This document shows, one piece after another, positions 47,507-57,167 of a stretch of 64,000 bases of DNA. The stretch spans positions 124,001 to 188,000 of the forward strand of contig NZ_JAQTIC010000002.1 of assembly GCF_029433445.1 (NCBI RefSeq), written 5' to 3'. Source of the DNA: Lactobacillus sp. ESL0701. GTDB lineage: Bacteria; Bacillota; Bacilli; Lactobacillales; Lactobacillaceae. The translations under genes and the position numbers were made by a program. Below the pieces are notes generated by a model. The model made no database searches and was not told where the DNA came from. It was given only the letters and a program-made list of their open reading frames with translations. Position 1 is the first letter of the stretch. Every line of letters starts with the position of its first letter.

Positions 47507-48655
47507 TTATTTTTGTACTTTACAAGCAATTTTGCTTAATTCTTGCGCAAAAGCAGCTACTTCCTCATCAGTATTATACCGCCCAAAAGAAATCCGAATT
47601 GATTCGTTAACACGTGGCGAATCTTTGCCAAAGCAGGCTACCAAAACATGCGAAGGTTCAAGTGAACCTGCCGTACAGGCAGAACCGCCCGAAACTGCAA
47701 ATCCAGCTAAATCAAGATTTGCCTGCAAAATTGTCGTGCTGACACCGGTAATTCGCAAATTAAGCACATGATGCGATACGTGTTCGCCGCGCCCACCATT
47801 AACCTCATATGCGACACCAGCTTGATTAAGCTCTTGTAAAATCATCTCTTGCCAATGCGCATACTTTGCCTGTAAAACGGTTTTATCAACTGCCGCAATT
47901 TCACTAACTGCTTCACCAAAGCCCGCGATTGCCGGCACATTTTCTGTACCAGCTCGCCGTTTAGTTTCCTGCTCGCCGCCTAAGACTAACGGTGGTATAT
48001 CAATTTGTTTATTTTCATATAAAAAGCCCAAAAACTTTGGTCCATTAATCTTATGCGCCGAAGTTGATAATAAGTCAATTTGCATTTCTTTAACGTCAAG
48101 ATCAATATTACCTAAACCTTGAACCGCATCAACATGAAAGTAGGCGTTACTATCTGCCACAATTGCACCGATTTCTGCTAGTGGATTAATACTACCAACC
48201 TCATTATTCACGGCCATAATTGACACCAAAATTGTTTCGGGTGTTAATGCATTTTTTAGATCAGTAAGTGAAATATGACCAGTCTCATCAACATCTAAGT
48301 AAGTAACTTCATACCCTTCACGCTCTAATTGACGCATTGGGTTTAAAACTGACGGATGCTCAATCTTAGTGGTGATAATTTGCTTGCCAATCTTTTGCTG
48401 GCTGCGTGCTACACCAAAGATCGCCGTATTATTGCTTTCTGAACCACCCGAAGTAAAAATAATCTCACTATCATCTGCGTTAATTGCTTTGGCTATTTGG
48501 CTGCGAGCATGATCGACCGTATGGCGTGCTTTACGACCCAATTCATAAGTACTAGATGCATTACCAAAATCGCTTTTCATTTCGCGAGTCATAACATCAA
48601 TAACTTGCGGTGACATTGGTGTTGTTGCCGCATTATCTAAATAAATTTCTTGCAT
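47507..48655 (-). CDS. Cysteine desulfurase (NifS/YrvO-like)
   Basis: The 382-residue PLP enzyme takes sulfur from cysteine as a persulfide. It begins MQEIYLDNAATTPMSP; the PLP Lys is in STSAHKINGPKFLGF, and the catalytic Cys in SGGSACTAGSLEPSHVL, with HVDAVQGLGN binding the cofactor. The context with mnmA argues for a YrvO-type enzyme dedicated to tRNA 2-thiolation rather than a SufS for Fe-S clusters. It starts one base after the mtnN stop and has a weak SD, so translation is probably coupled to mtnN. Confidence 0.92.
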   Translation of the reverse strand: MQEIYLDNAATTPMSPQVIDVMTREMKSDFGNASSTYELGRKARHTVDHARSQIAKAINADDSEIIFTSGGSESNNTAIFGVARSQQKIGKQIITTKIEHPSVLNPMRQLEREGYEVTYLDVDETGHISLTDLKNALTPETILVSIMAVNNEVGSINPLAEIGAIVADSNAYFHVDAVQGLGNIDLDVKEMQIDLLSTSAHKINGPKFLGFLYENKQIDIPPLVLGGEQETKRRAGTENVPAIAGFGEAVSEIAAVDKTVLQAKYAHWQEMILQELNQAGVAYEVNGGRGEHVSHHVLNLRITGVSTTILQANLDLAGFAVSGGSACTAGSLEPSHVLVACFGKDSPRVNESIRISFGRYNTDEEVAAFAQELSKIACKVQK

Positions 48656-49351
48656 TTAATTCATCTTCTCTAAATAAGCACAAATCAGTTTAGCCGCTTT
48701 AGCACCAACTTTTTGGGCAAATTCATCAAAATCTTCGTTAGCATCATCATTACCATTATCGGAAATTGCCCGTAAAGCAATCAACGGCTTATTAAAGTGG
48801 TAAGCAACTTGCGCAAAAGCAGCCCCTTCCATTTCTACAGCTAAGGCATCAGGGAAATTCTGCTTAATCGCATCTTTTTGGACATCAGAACCAATAAAGG
48901 CATCCCCAGTAACAATCAAACCTTCCTTAAAGGGCACCTTTTGCTCAGTTAGGAACTGCTTAAAGTCTTCTCTAGCTGGTGAGGTCAAATTAAACTCTGC
49001 TGGTTCTCCCGGAATTTGGCCTTCAACGTAATCACCAGCCAAGGTATTGTGTGCATCATGATAAGTGAATGCATCTGCTAATAATAAGTCTTCCCTATGA
49101 ACTGCGGCAGCTAGTGAGCCAGCCGTTCCCGTCATCAAGATTAAGTCAACATCCACATTACTTAATAGGCTTGCCAAATTCATTGCTGCCTGTACCTTGC
49201 CAATTCCACTCAAGCCCAAATAAATATCATTGCCGTTAACGCAAAAATGCTCGAATACGGTTGATCCGAACATTTCTTTGTTACCTGAGTGAAAATTTTT
49301 ACGATAATATTCTGCCTCAATTGCCATCGGGACAATAATTGCTATCTTCAT
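48656..49351 (-). CDS. mtnN: 5'-methylthioadenosine/S-adenosylhomocysteine nucleosidase
   Basis: MtnN (Pfs) cleaves MTA and SAH, recycling SAM-derived products and making the AI-2 precursor S-ribosylhomocysteine. The 231-residue protein begins MKIAIIVPMAIEAEYY and shows LSGIGKVQAAMN, GTAGSL, VEMEGAAFAQVA and the catalytic Asp in AISDNGN. I start at the ATG at 49351 with GAGGAT 5-6 bases upstream; an in-frame TTG four codons earlier overlaps this SD. It is followed directly by the cysteine desulfurase gene. Confidence 0.94.
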   Translation of the reverse strand: MKIAIIVPMAIEAEYYRKNFHSGNKEMFGSTVFEHFCVNGNDIYLGLSGIGKVQAAMNLASLLSNVDVDLILMTGTAGSLAAAVHREDLLLADAFTYHDAHNTLAGDYVEGQIPGEPAEFNLTSPAREDFKQFLTEQKVPFKEGLIVTGDAFIGSDVQKDAIKQNFPDALAVEMEGAAFAQVAYHFNKPLIALRAISDNGNDDANEDFDEFAQKVGAKAAKLICAYLEKMN

Positions 49352-49377
49352 CTTTATCCTCAAATAAAATTTTATCT

Positions 49378-49722
49378 TTATAAATGAAACAATGCCAATA
49401 ATACCAAAACAATTAAAACAATTACAATCAGAATTGCTCGATTCAGCTTTTTCTTTAAAAGTAATGCCTTGTCAGTACTAGGCTCTTTTCCTGCTTTTGT
49501 AGTCTTTTTTGCCTCAGCTTCACGCGTCGCGTGAAGTCGCGTATTTGATCCTGAAGCAGTTTTCTGCTCCGCACGCCTTTTTTCTTCAGGATCGCGCTTA
49601 AAATCAGGATTGACATCAACTTCTTCGCCTTCACCATCAAAAGCTGACTTAATCGTATGTAAAAGGTTATTATTCTTTTTACGTTTTACTTGTTTACGGT
49701 AATCGGATCGTTTCTCAGTCAT
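49378..49722 (-). CDS. Small charged protein with a C-terminal membrane anchor
   Basis: The 114-residue protein starts MTEKRSDYRKQVKRKKNNNL, continues with a strongly charged, low-complexity region rich in Lys, Glu and Arg, and ends in one hydrophobic helix (KLNRAILIVIVLIVLVLLAL). It is therefore a tail-anchored or single-pass protein, with its N-terminal charged part probably in the cytoplasm. No domain is recognised. The ATG at 49722 is one base after the Nudix gene stop, with AAAGGA 6-7 bases upstream; an ATG at 49743 is less likely. It is conserved in position only as far as I can recall. Confidence 0.7.
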   Translation of the reverse strand: MTEKRSDYRKQVKRKKNNNLLHTIKSAFDGEGEEVDVNPDFKRDPEEKRRAEQKTASGSNTRLHATREAEAKKTTKAGKEPSTDKALLLKKKLNRAILIVIVLIVLVLLALFHL

Positions 49723-49723
49723 A

Positions 49724-50287
49724 TTATTCCTTTGCTTTTGCACCTGTCAGCAGCATGTTTTCCCATACACTCATTGCATATAAGGTTTTAGCATCAACAA
49801 TTTTACCCTGAGCAGACAGTTGCTTTAAATCAGCTAGATTATACCAATGAGTAGTTAAAAACTCATCAGTATCAAGGGGCCGCTTGTCAGTTAACTCGGT
49901 TAATGTATCACAATAAAACAAATGCAATTTTTCATTAGTAAAACCGGGAGAAGAATAAAATTCAGCGACTTTTTCCCAATAATCTGCGCGATAGCCGCCT
50001 TCTTCGTTCAACTCGCGCTTCATTGCATCCAATGGACTAGCATCAGTTTCATCAATTAACCCAGCTGGAATCTCCAAAGTCAATTCTTTAATCGGCTCAC
50101 GCCACTGTTCAACCAGCAGCATTTCCTGCTTACTATTAACCGCAATTACCGCCGCAGCTGGTTGGTGGTTAACCACTTCTCTAGTTGCACTAGCACCGTT
50201 AGGCAGCCTAATTGTTCTAACAGCAAGATCAACAATTCGGCCCTTGAAAATTTCTTTTGAAGAAATTTCAGTCTCTGTTAAATCCAT
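49724..50287 (-). CDS. Nudix hydrolase, ADP-ribose pyrophosphatase type
   Basis: The 187-residue protein aligns with NudF-type ADP-ribose pyrophosphatases (N-terminal ETEISSKEIFKGRIVDLAV, then HQPAAAVIAVN). The Nudix box spans residues about 76-99: AGLIDETDASPLDAMKREL then NEEGGY. It keeps the REL-x-EE-x-G core, but has one extra residue between GLIDE and REL, and the usual second Glu is not in register. A substrate of ADP-ribose or a related dinucleotide is likely. It lies between the cold-shock-domain gene and a membrane-protein gene, with 0-1 base gaps. Confidence 0.88.
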   Translation of the reverse strand: MDLTETEISSKEIFKGRIVDLAVRTIRLPNGASATREVVNHQPAAAVIAVNSKQEMLLVEQWREPIKELTLEIPAGLIDETDASPLDAMKRELNEEGGYRADYWEKVAEFYSSPGFTNEKLHLFYCDTLTELTDKRPLDTDEFLTTHWYNLADLKQLSAQGKIVDAKTLYAMSVWENMLLTGAKAKE

Positions 50288-50509
50288 TTACTCACTTTCC
50301 TGCGTATCAGCTAAATACACGTTAACACATTGCAAACCATTTTTACCTTGTGCAAGTTGATACTTAACCTTTTGGCCCACTTGAAGACGGCGATAGCCCT
50401 CCTCTTTAATCGCTGTATAAAATACAAAGTACGACTTATGGTTGTCATTATCCTCAATAAAACCAAAACTACTGTCATGGTCAAACTGTTTTACTGTTCC
50501 TAAACGCAT
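50288..50509 (-). CDS. Divergent cold-shock-domain protein
   Basis: This 73-residue protein has a cold-shock OB fold: GTVKQFDHDSSFGFIEDND corresponds to RNP1 (KGFGFI), and KSYFVFYTAI to RNP2 (VFVH). The usual aromatic and basic residues are partly changed (SSFGFIE, and FVFYTAI without His), and the insert IKEEGYRRLQVGQKVKYQL fits the family. It probably binds RNA or single-stranded DNA, weakly or with altered specificity. It is linked to ileS by a TAATG overlap and precedes the Nudix gene, so it is in the ileS operon rather than in a typical csp locus. Confidence 0.75.
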   Translation of the reverse strand: MRLGTVKQFDHDSSFGFIEDNDNHKSYFVFYTAIKEEGYRRLQVGQKVKYQLAQGKNGLQCVNVYLADTQESE

Positions 50510-53298
50510 TATTCTTCTAATCCTTCTTGAACTGCTTCAGGATGATCTTCTTTAACAATGGCAGCACAGCGACCACAAAGCAAAGGCAAGTCAGTATCAC
50601 TACCGATATCTGTCCTAATCATCCGGCAACGTGGGCAAGCTTCACCTGCTGCATGTTCAACAACAATGGCAGCATTTGGCAATTGCTCAGCATCTGCTGG
50701 AGCTTCACCATCGGCAATCACTAATTTAGAAACAATTAAAATTTGTCTAAAATCAGCAGCCAATTCATCAAGGACAGCCTTAGTTTCTGCAGTTGGATAG
50801 ATAGTAACGGCAGCTTCAAATGATTTACCGATTAACTTCTTATCCCGTGCCTCTTCCAATGCCTTCAAAACATCATCACGCAAGTGCATAAACTGCTTCC
50901 AGTTATCTAATAATGCGTCATGGTTAGCAAATTCTTCAACTTCTGGCATATTTGCAAGTTGAATGTAATCTTCTGGTTCTTTTAGGAATGACCAGATTTC
51001 TTCCATTGTGTGCGGCAAAATTGGCGTTAAGATCTTAGCTAACTTAACAGCGGCATCATAAATAACGGTTTGCATTGAACGTCTTGCAAGACCATCTTTA
51101 CTCTCAATGTACAAAACATCTTTGGCAAAGTCCAGATAAAAGGCTGACAAGTCATTAGAAATAAAGGCAAAGACCTTCTTATAAACACTATTAAAGTCAT
51201 AATGATCATAGCTGTCAAGACATTCCTTAATCAAGTCATTCAATTTAACTTCCATGTATTGGTCAATTGAATTCATGTTTTCGTAAGCTACCCGATTGCT
51301 GCTTGGATCAAAGTCAGTGGTGTTAGCAAGCATGTAACGGAAGGTATTTCTAATTTTACGGTAACCTTCTGAAGTTTGACGCAAAATATCTTGTGAAACA
51401 GCAACATCAGAAGTAGTGTCAACTGAAGCTACCCACAAGCGAATAATTTCCGCACCCATTTGCTTGATTACATCGTTTGGCGAGATTACGTTGCCAAGAG
51501 ACTTCGACATCTTGTGACCCTTATCATCAAGAACAAAACCTTGTGACAAGATACCTTTATAAGGTGCTTGACCAGTTGTTGCAACAGCAGTAATTAAACT
51601 AGAGTTAAACCAGCCACGGTATTGGTCGCTGCCTTCAAGGTACAAGTCAGCTGGGAAGCGCAAGTCCTTACGGTGAGCCATAACTGCTTGATGTGATGAC
51701 CCAGAATCAAACCAAACATCCAAAATATCAGTTTCTTTTCTAAACTTCCCATTTGGTGAATGTTCTGAAGTAAATCCTTCTGGAAGCAATTCTTCAGCTG
51801 AATGTGTGTACCAAGCATTTGAACCTTCCTTAGCAAAGATTTGCGCAATATGCTCAATCGTTTCCGGAGTAACAATCGGCGTATCATCTTCAGCGTAGAA
51901 AATTGGCAGTGGCACGCCCCATGCCCGTTGACGTGAAATTACCCAGTCGCCACGGTCCTTAATCATATTGTGCAGACGTAACTTACCCCAAGATGGTGTG
52001 AAGTTCACTTTGTCGATTTGCTCAAGAATTTGGTCACGACACTTTTTAATTGAGGCAAACCATTGCGTCGTTGCCCGATAAATAACTGGCTTCTTTGTCC
52101 GCCAATCATGAGGGTATGAGTGGGTGAAGAAACTTAACTTAAGTAAATTGCCAGATTTCTCTAACTTGTCACTGACAACCTTATTAGCGTCATCATAGAA
52201 CATACCAACCAAATCTGGATCGGGAATTTCAGAAGTAAAACACCCCTTGTTATCCATTGGACTGAAAACTGGCAGACCATATTTTTGACCAACATTATAG
52301 TCATCTTCACCAAAGCCAGGAGCACTATGAACTAAGCCGGTACCATCATCAGCAGTAACATAGAGTGCATTCATCACTAGTGAATCTTGGTCATACAATG
52401 GGTGCTTAGCAACCATGCGGTCCATGTCGCTTCCCTGCATGTGTTGGACAACTTGATAATCAGTCCAGTCAAGGTCTTTGGCAACTGCTTCAAGACGGTC
52501 AGTACCAATTACGTAACGTTTATCACCAACTTGAACAACAGAATAGTCAAATTTTGGATTAACAATAATTCCCAGGTTTGAAGGAATTGTCCATGGTGTC
52601 GTCGTCCAAATTACAAAGTATGTATCTTTGTCATCTAAAATTCCCTTACCATCTTTAACTGGAAAAGCAACATAGATTGCTGGAGATTTAATATCGTGAT
52701 ATTCTACTTCAGCTTCAGCTAAGGTTGATTCACTTGACGGTGACCAATAAACGGGCTTCTTACCCTTGTAAATGTAGCCATTTTCGTACATTTTACCAAA
52801 GAGGCGAATTTCTTCGGCTTCATATTCAGGCTGCAAAGTGATATATGGGTGATCCCAATCACCCATCACGCCAAGCCGCTTGAAGTCAGCCATTTGCTTT
52901 TTAATTTCTTTTCTAGCAAATTCTTCACAGAGCTTACGATATTCTGCTCGATCCATTGTTTTACGGTCGATTCCTTGCTTAGCTAATTGTTGTTCAATTG
53001 GCAAGCCGTGAGTATCCCAACCGGGAACGTATGGTGCGTAATAGCCATCCATATTTTTGTAACGAACAATAATATCTTTGGAGATTTTGTTCATGGCATG
53101 ACCCATGTGAATATTACCATTGGCAAATGGGGGACCATCATGTAAATCAAAACGTGGTTTACCCTCGTTCAACTTCAATCTTTGCTCGTATAACTTGTTT
53201 TCTTCCCATTCTTGTTGCCATTGAGCTTCACGAACCGGCAGGTTGCCCCGCATTTTAAATTTGGTTTTACCCAAATTGAGTGTATCTTTTACTCGCAT
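50509..53298 (-). CDS. ileS: Isoleucyl-tRNA synthetase
   Basis: IleRS charges tRNA-Ile and edits valine. The 929-residue protein has the HIGH motif as NIHMGHA (near residue 65), editing domain ([11 protein letters not shown]), KMSKS as [11 protein letters not shown], and a C-terminal zinc ribbon CPRCRM...LCGRCA. I start at the ATG at 53298, 8 bases after AAAGGA; a TTG two codons earlier is part of the spacer. A T-box leader upstream senses uncharged tRNA-Ile. It is followed by the cold-shock-domain gene with 1-base overlap. Confidence 0.97.
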   Translation of the reverse strand: MRVKDTLNLGKTKFKMRGNLPVREAQWQQEWEENKLYEQRLKLNEGKPRFDLHDGPPFANGNIHMGHAMNKISKDIIVRYKNMDGYYAPYVPGWDTHGLPIEQQLAKQGIDRKTMDRAEYRKLCEEFARKEIKKQMADFKRLGVMGDWDHPYITLQPEYEAEEIRLFGKMYENGYIYKGKKPVYWSPSSESTLAEAEVEYHDIKSPAIYVAFPVKDGKGILDDKDTYFVIWTTTPWTIPSNLGIIVNPKFDYSVVQVGDKRYVIGTDRLEAVAKDLDWTDYQVVQHMQGSDMDRMVAKHPLYDQDSLVMNALYVTADDGTGLVHSAPGFGEDDYNVGQKYGLPVFSPMDNKGCFTSEIPDPDLVGMFYDDANKVVSDKLEKSGNLLKLSFFTHSYPHDWRTKKPVIYRATTQWFASIKKCRDQILEQIDKVNFTPSWGKLRLHNMIKDRGDWVISRQRAWGVPLPIFYAEDDTPIVTPETIEHIAQIFAKEGSNAWYTHSAEELLPEGFTSEHSPNGKFRKETDILDVWFDSGSSHQAVMAHRKDLRFPADLYLEGSDQYRGWFNSSLITAVATTGQAPYKGILSQGFVLDDKGHKMSKSLGNVISPNDVIKQMGAEIIRLWVASVDTTSDVAVSQDILRQTSEGYRKIRNTFRYMLANTTDFDPSSNRVAYENMNSIDQYMEVKLNDLIKECLDSYDHYDFNSVYKKVFAFISNDLSAFYLDFAKDVLYIESKDGLARRSMQTVIYDAAVKLAKILTPILPHTMEEIWSFLKEPEDYIQLANMPEVEEFANHDALLDNWKQFMHLRDDVLKALEEARDKKLIGKSFEAAVTIYPTAETKAVLDELAADFRQILIVSKLVIADGEAPADAEQLPNAAIVVEHAAGEACPRCRMIRTDIGSDTDLPLLCGRCAAIVKEDHPEAVQEGLEE

Positions 53299-53318
53299 TT
53301 TCAAATTCCTTTCTGCAA

Positions 53319-53515
53319 AAAAACCTCGCCCTAAATTAGGACGAGGTTTATCATCGTGGTACCACCTAAATTGAGCTGTTAAGCTCCACTTATGTATTGC
53401 GTATCGTGCAATTGACGCAAATAAACTAAATAAGGCAGCTGATCAACTATTAGGCTCTTACATTAGCCTCCCACCAGCGCTAATTCGCTGAATTGCCTGC
53501 AAGTTTTACTGTCAG
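53319..53515 (-). promoter_or_regulatory. T-box leader of ileS (tRNA-Ile sensing)
   Basis: Between divIVA and ileS lies a T-box: the conserved T-box sequence AGGTGGTACCACG (53355-53367) is followed by a terminator stem ACCTCG/CGAGGT (about 53322-53348) and T7. Upstream are stem I features (CAGCG...CGCTG, GGTGGGAG) and a base stem AGGCA/TGCCT. A candidate specifier codon AUC (Ile) lies at 53441-53443 in the sequence GATCAGC. Uncharged tRNA-Ile should switch terminator to antiterminator and allow ileS expression. Confidence 0.93.
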
Positions 53516-53522
53516 TTTATTA

Positions 53523-54290
53523 TTAATTATGATCTTTGTAATCATCTGGAAAAATAATTACTGGTCCAGAATCATTATCTAATGAATTAGACGATTGACG
53601 ATTAACAGTTTCATTACTTGGACTATCACCCGTCATTGGTTGTGGTTGGTCCGTAAACTGATCCTCTTCAATATCTTCCTCAAAGTTTACGTCATCTTCA
53701 TCATCATTGTCAAGCTCATCTAGCTCTTCATCATCTTCCATGTCTTCATCGTCATCAACCAAAGTAATTGGTTCAGAGCCATCTGGCGGATAAAAACGTT
53801 CTGTTGAAAAATATTTGTCGAGTGCTTTTTGCCATTTTTCATCACTTAAATTATCAATCGCAATTTGCAACAGATCTTGAATATAATTACGGTAGCCAGC
53901 TACTTCCTTCTTCAGGCGTTCATAATCTGCCTTAATGGTTTCCTGTTGCTGCTTTTCATAATTAGTGTTCGTTTTAATTTGTTGCGTCGCGTTACTAATA
54001 ATTTGTTGTGCCTGTTTTTGCGCATTATCAAACGCTTGCTCGGTTTCTTTTTTAGTTTTCTGATACTGGTCAACTTGCGTCTGTAATTTTGCAACTTGAT
54101 CTTTTAAACCAACAATATCATTTTTCAAATCAACCGTTTGGTCTAAAGCATCACCATAATCATCTACAACCTGATCCAAAAAGCTATCGACTTGCTCACG
54201 ATCATAACCGTTAAGTCCACGCTTTTTGAATTCTTGGTTGTGGATGTCCATTGGCGTCAATCTATTTACTTGTGTTTCTTTGTCTGCCAC
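53523..54290 (-). CDS. divIVA: DivIVA-family division-site protein with acidic tail
   Basis: DivIVA binds curved membranes at poles and septa. The N-terminal membrane-binding segment has LTPMDIHNQEFKKRGLNGYD, then a long coiled coil (about 35-140; KLQTQVDQYQKTKKETE). After residue 170 the protein carries an acidic stretch (24 Asp/Glu in 179-210) and a Ser/Asn-rich end. The start is a GTG at 54290, overlapping the ylmH stop by 25 bases; an ATG at 54254 (MDIHN) would still keep the membrane loop but has no SD. It closes the dcw cluster before the ileS T-box. Confidence 0.92.
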   Translation of the reverse strand: MADKETQVNRLTPMDIHNQEFKKRGLNGYDREQVDSFLDQVVDDYGDALDQTVDLKNDIVGLKDQVAKLQTQVDQYQKTKKETEQAFDNAQKQAQQIISNATQQIKTNTNYEKQQQETIKADYERLKKEVAGYRNYIQDLLQIAIDNLSDEKWQKALDKYFSTERFYPPDGSEPITLVDDDEDMEDDEELDELDNDDEDDVNFEEDIEEDQFTDQPQPMTGDSPSNETVNRQSSNSLDNDSGPVIIFPDDYKDHN

Positions 54291-55066
54291 AGTTTTAGCA
54301 CCACCCTATATTTACCTTTTTTAGTTGTTGTAATGTCCATAATTTGGCTTCTGCCAAAATGTCTTAAGCTAAGGACATCGTCTACTTTTACTATTATATT
54401 AGAATCTTGCACTCCATGCCAATTTAATTTTACTAAATTGGTGTTAATTGCCGTTTTTAATTGCCCACGACTCGTCTTACTGATACCGGCCAAAACCGCA
54501 TCAATTCTAAGAGAAGCAACAATCAGCGGGACAATCTGACTATCATCTTCTGGTACTAAAATTTCTGCTGGCAAAATTGAGCGAATCTTGACCTGCGTAT
54601 GACCAATACGGTCAATTTGCTGAATAAAGAAATTAAGTAGTTCCGTTTTAATGAAGAACTGCCACTTACCAGTACCATCAGTAATAATATCACCAAAGGT
54701 ATTTGTTTCTATCCCTGAATTAGCTAATGTTCCCAAAATTGAACTATGAGTTAGTTGAGCAAACTTACTAGGATAGTAGATTTCACATGCCGTTACTTGG
54801 TAGTCCATCGGCATTAAATTAACCCAGTCTTCACTTAAATAGACGCGCTTTTTTTCCGCATCATTATAGCCACCAAACTCCTGGATAAATAAGTCGCTGC
54901 CAACAACCGTTTTCAAAATATCCCTTTGGGCGGGATCCAAAAAGTCTGTCAGCATTGCCTCATGCTTAAAAATAACCTGATTAAAAAAACCGACCATCTT
55001 GTCAACAGTCGATTTTTCTTCTGAATCAAAGTGTGGGTAAAAGCTACTTGCCTGCCTCTTTAACAT
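54266..55066 (-). CDS. YlmH-family RNA-binding protein (S4 domain)
   Basis: The 266-residue protein matches Firmicute YlmH, with an N-terminal half like MLKRQASSFYPHFDSEEKST and FLDPAQRDIL, and a C-terminal S4 RNA-binding domain (about 190-255: LVKLNWHGVQDSNIIVKVDD). YlmH has been linked to ribosome quality control and division-cluster genes. It has a 1-base TAATG overlap with yggT and a 25-base overlap with divIVA, so the region sepF-yggT-ylmH-divIVA is tightly coupled. Confidence 0.9.
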   Translation of the reverse strand: MLKRQASSFYPHFDSEEKSTVDKMVGFFNQVIFKHEAMLTDFLDPAQRDILKTVVGSDLFIQEFGGYNDAEKKRVYLSEDWVNLMPMDYQVTACEIYYPSKFAQLTHSSILGTLANSGIETNTFGDIITDGTGKWQFFIKTELLNFFIQQIDRIGHTQVKIRSILPAEILVPEDDSQIVPLIVASLRIDAVLAGISKTSRGQLKTAINTNLVKLNWHGVQDSNIIVKVDDVLSLRHFGRSQIMDITTTKKGKYRVVLKLWQTKKHK

Positions 55067-55368
55067 TAGCCTAACACCCGAAATAGTATATTAGCTAGCC
55101 AATTTAGGGCGTAATCCTGAATAAAATAGAGAAGTAATAGTCCTAACAGGAAAGACAAATCTAACCCCGTTGCATACGATAATTTTTGAATTGGACCCTT
55201 ACGAAAAATATTTAAATAAGGATCAATTATTCGGTTAAGAAATCTACCAACAGCCGAATCTCGCAAAAACGGTACCCAACTCATAATCGCATCAATTACC
55301 ATAATGATACTGTATATCCAGATTATCCAGTTGATTGCACTTAAAACATAAGAAACTATTGTGAGCAT
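55066..55368 (-). CDS. YggT-family membrane protein (YlmG)
   Basis: This 100-residue protein has two hydrophobic helices (about 3-30 and 70-95) around DAIMSWVPFLRDSAVGRFLN and IIDPYLNIFRKGP, the YggT family signature. Members are linked to osmotic stress or division in other bacteria, and sit between sepF and ylmH in Firmicutes. It overlaps sepF and ylmH by one base each. Confidence 0.88.
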   Translation of the reverse strand: MLTIVSYVLSAINWIIWIYSIIMVIDAIMSWVPFLRDSAVGRFLNRIIDPYLNIFRKGPIQKLSYATGLDLSFLLGLLLLYFIQDYALNWLANILFRVLG

Positions 55369-55808
55369 TAACTTAAATTATCTTTCTTATCAACTAAATC
55401 ACTAATTTTACCGTTAGTTACAAACTTAGGTGGCGTTGCCAAAAAAATCTTATCACCAATACGTTGAATTTCACCATTCAGGGCATAAACTGTCCCGGTA
55501 ATAAAGTCAACAATCCGTCTAGCAGATGTATCTTCCATTCTACTAAAATTAATGATAACTGCTTTGTTATTCAGCAAATTTTGGGCAACATCTTTGGCAT
55601 CAGAATAAACTCGCGGTTCGTATAGGACAATTTTGCTTTTAGCAGCATTCATCCCTGACTTAATTGAAACTATCTTATCATGATCAATTGTATTGGCTGG
55701 AACATTATCGTTGTCAATCTCTTGGTCATCAAGGTATTCTTCTGTATCAAGCATGTCTTCATCTTCATCAGAAATGCCAAAAAATTTACCTATTTTACTA
55801 AAAGCCAA
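55368..55808 (-). CDS. sepF: Cell division protein SepF
   Basis: SepF polymerises and ties FtsZ to the membrane. The 146-residue protein has an N-terminal amphipathic helix (MAFSKIGKFFGIS), an acidic linker (EDEDMLDTEEYLDDQE) and the C-terminal SepF domain (about 50-140; VLYEPRVYSDAKDVAQNL, DFITGTVYALNGEIQRIGDKIFL in parts). The start follows a G-A-rich SD 15 bases after ftsZ. yggT overlaps its stop. Confidence 0.93.
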   Translation of the reverse strand: MAFSKIGKFFGISDEDEDMLDTEEYLDDQEIDNDNVPANTIDHDKIVSIKSGMNAAKSKIVLYEPRVYSDAKDVAQNLLNNKAVIINFSRMEDTSARRIVDFITGTVYALNGEIQRIGDKIFLATPPKFVTNGKISDLVDKKDNLS

Positions 55809-55823
55809 TTCTTTTGCCTCCTA

Positions 55824-57152
55824 TTAGTTCTCACCACGGTGCCTAAAAAACGGAATATCATCAGTATCGTCATCATCTTGGGCACTAGTTTCGATTTGCG
55901 AAATACTACTCTGCTCATCTTCATCAAATGAATTAAAATTATCTTGTTGATTGATGCTTGGTGTTGACCGTCTTGTTTCCTGGCTGTCATTATTCAAACC
56001 CCAAACACTAGTTGGATCAACCATTGGCTTGTGCTTTGGTGCAGATTGAACGGGTGACTGATCCACAGTTTGTTCATGACTTATTACTTGCTGGTCTTGT
56101 GGTTCGGACTTTTCATGATTAATCTCGTTAGCTGGCTTTTGTGCCTTAACTTGATGACTGCGACCCGGAAGTTGCTTTGAAGCTTCTTCTTCAGCTTGAG
56201 AACTGATTCCAGTCGCAATCACGGTCACAACAACTTCGTCGCCTAAGTTAGGGTTAATTGACGTACCAAATATAATGTTAACGTCATCGCCAGCTGCCTT
56301 AGACACAATTTCAGAAGCATCTTGAGCTTCAAACAAGGTTAAGTCTGGACCACCAGTAATGTTTAATAACACTTGCTTAGCACCATCAATTGAAACCTCA
56401 AGTAATGGCGAAGAAATTGCTAACTTAGTAGCTTCAACCGTTCTATTTTCACCACTAGCACGACCGATGCCCATTAAAGCAGCACCCTGGTTAGCCATAA
56501 CCGTCTTTACATCAGCAAAGTCCAAGTTCACATAATCTGTTGACGTAATCAAGTCAGAAATTCCTTGAACACCTTGTTTCAAGACATTATCAGCTTCCTT
56601 AAAGGCATCCATCATTGGTGTCTTTTTATCTACCATCTCAAGCAGACGGTTATTAGCAATAATAACTAGTGTATCAACATATTGCTTTAATTGCGCAATC
56701 CCTTCAGTCGCGTTTTTTGAACGCTTTGGTCCTTCAAAAGTGAACGGTCTTGTAACTACACCAACAGTTAACGCACCAGTTTCACGGGCAATTTTAGCAA
56801 CAATTGGCGCAGCACCAGTACCAGTACCGCCGCCCATTCCAGCAGTGATAAAAATCATATCAGCGCCTTTAAGTGCATCTTCAATTGTTTGTTCACTTTC
56901 TTCAGCTGCCTTTTGACCAACTTCCGGATGCGAACCTGCACCTAGTCCTCTGGTCAGCTTAGGCCCTAGCTGAATTTTAGTTTCTGCTTTATTACTGTTA
57001 AGTGCTTGCACATCGGTATTGGCCGCAACAAAAGAAACGCCTTGAACACCATCATCAATCATCCGATTAACAGCGTTACCACCAGCACCACCGACACCAA
57101 TTACTTTGATCACAGCATTTTTATTGTCGTCTGAATCGAACGTAAAATCCAT
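55824..57152 (-). CDS. ftsZ: Cell division protein FtsZ
   Basis: FtsZ is the tubulin-like GTPase that forms the Z ring. The G domain has [12 protein letters not shown], the tubulin signature [10 protein letters not shown] and [11 protein letters not shown]; the globular core ends near 320. A long variable linker (Gln/Pro/Ser-rich) and the C-terminal peptide DDIPFFRHR follow, the site for SepF/FtsA binding. The 442 residues are typical of lactobacilli. It lies 15 bases after ftsA with SD AGGTGG. Confidence 0.97.
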   Translation of the reverse strand: MDFTFDSDDNKNAVIKVIGVGGAGGNAVNRMIDDGVQGVSFVAANTDVQALNSNKAETKIQLGPKLTRGLGAGSHPEVGQKAAEESEQTIEDALKGADMIFITAGMGGGTGTGAAPIVAKIARETGALTVGVVTRPFTFEGPKRSKNATEGIAQLKQYVDTLVIIANNRLLEMVDKKTPMMDAFKEADNVLKQGVQGISDLITSTDYVNLDFADVKTVMANQGAALMGIGRASGENRTVEATKLAISSPLLEVSIDGAKQVLLNITGGPDLTLFEAQDASEIVSKAAGDDVNIIFGTSINPNLGDEVVVTVIATGISSQAEEEASKQLPGRSHQVKAQKPANEINHEKSEPQDQQVISHEQTVDQSPVQSAPKHKPMVDPTSVWGLNNDSQETRRSTPSINQQDNFNSFDEDEQSSISQIETSAQDDDDTDDIPFFRHRGEN

Positions 57153-57167
57153 CTAAATTAACCACCT

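Noticed and set aside
53355-53367. Perfect palindrome GTGGTACCAC considered as an operator
   Set aside because: It is the standard T-box sequence, explained by the ileS leader with its terminator.
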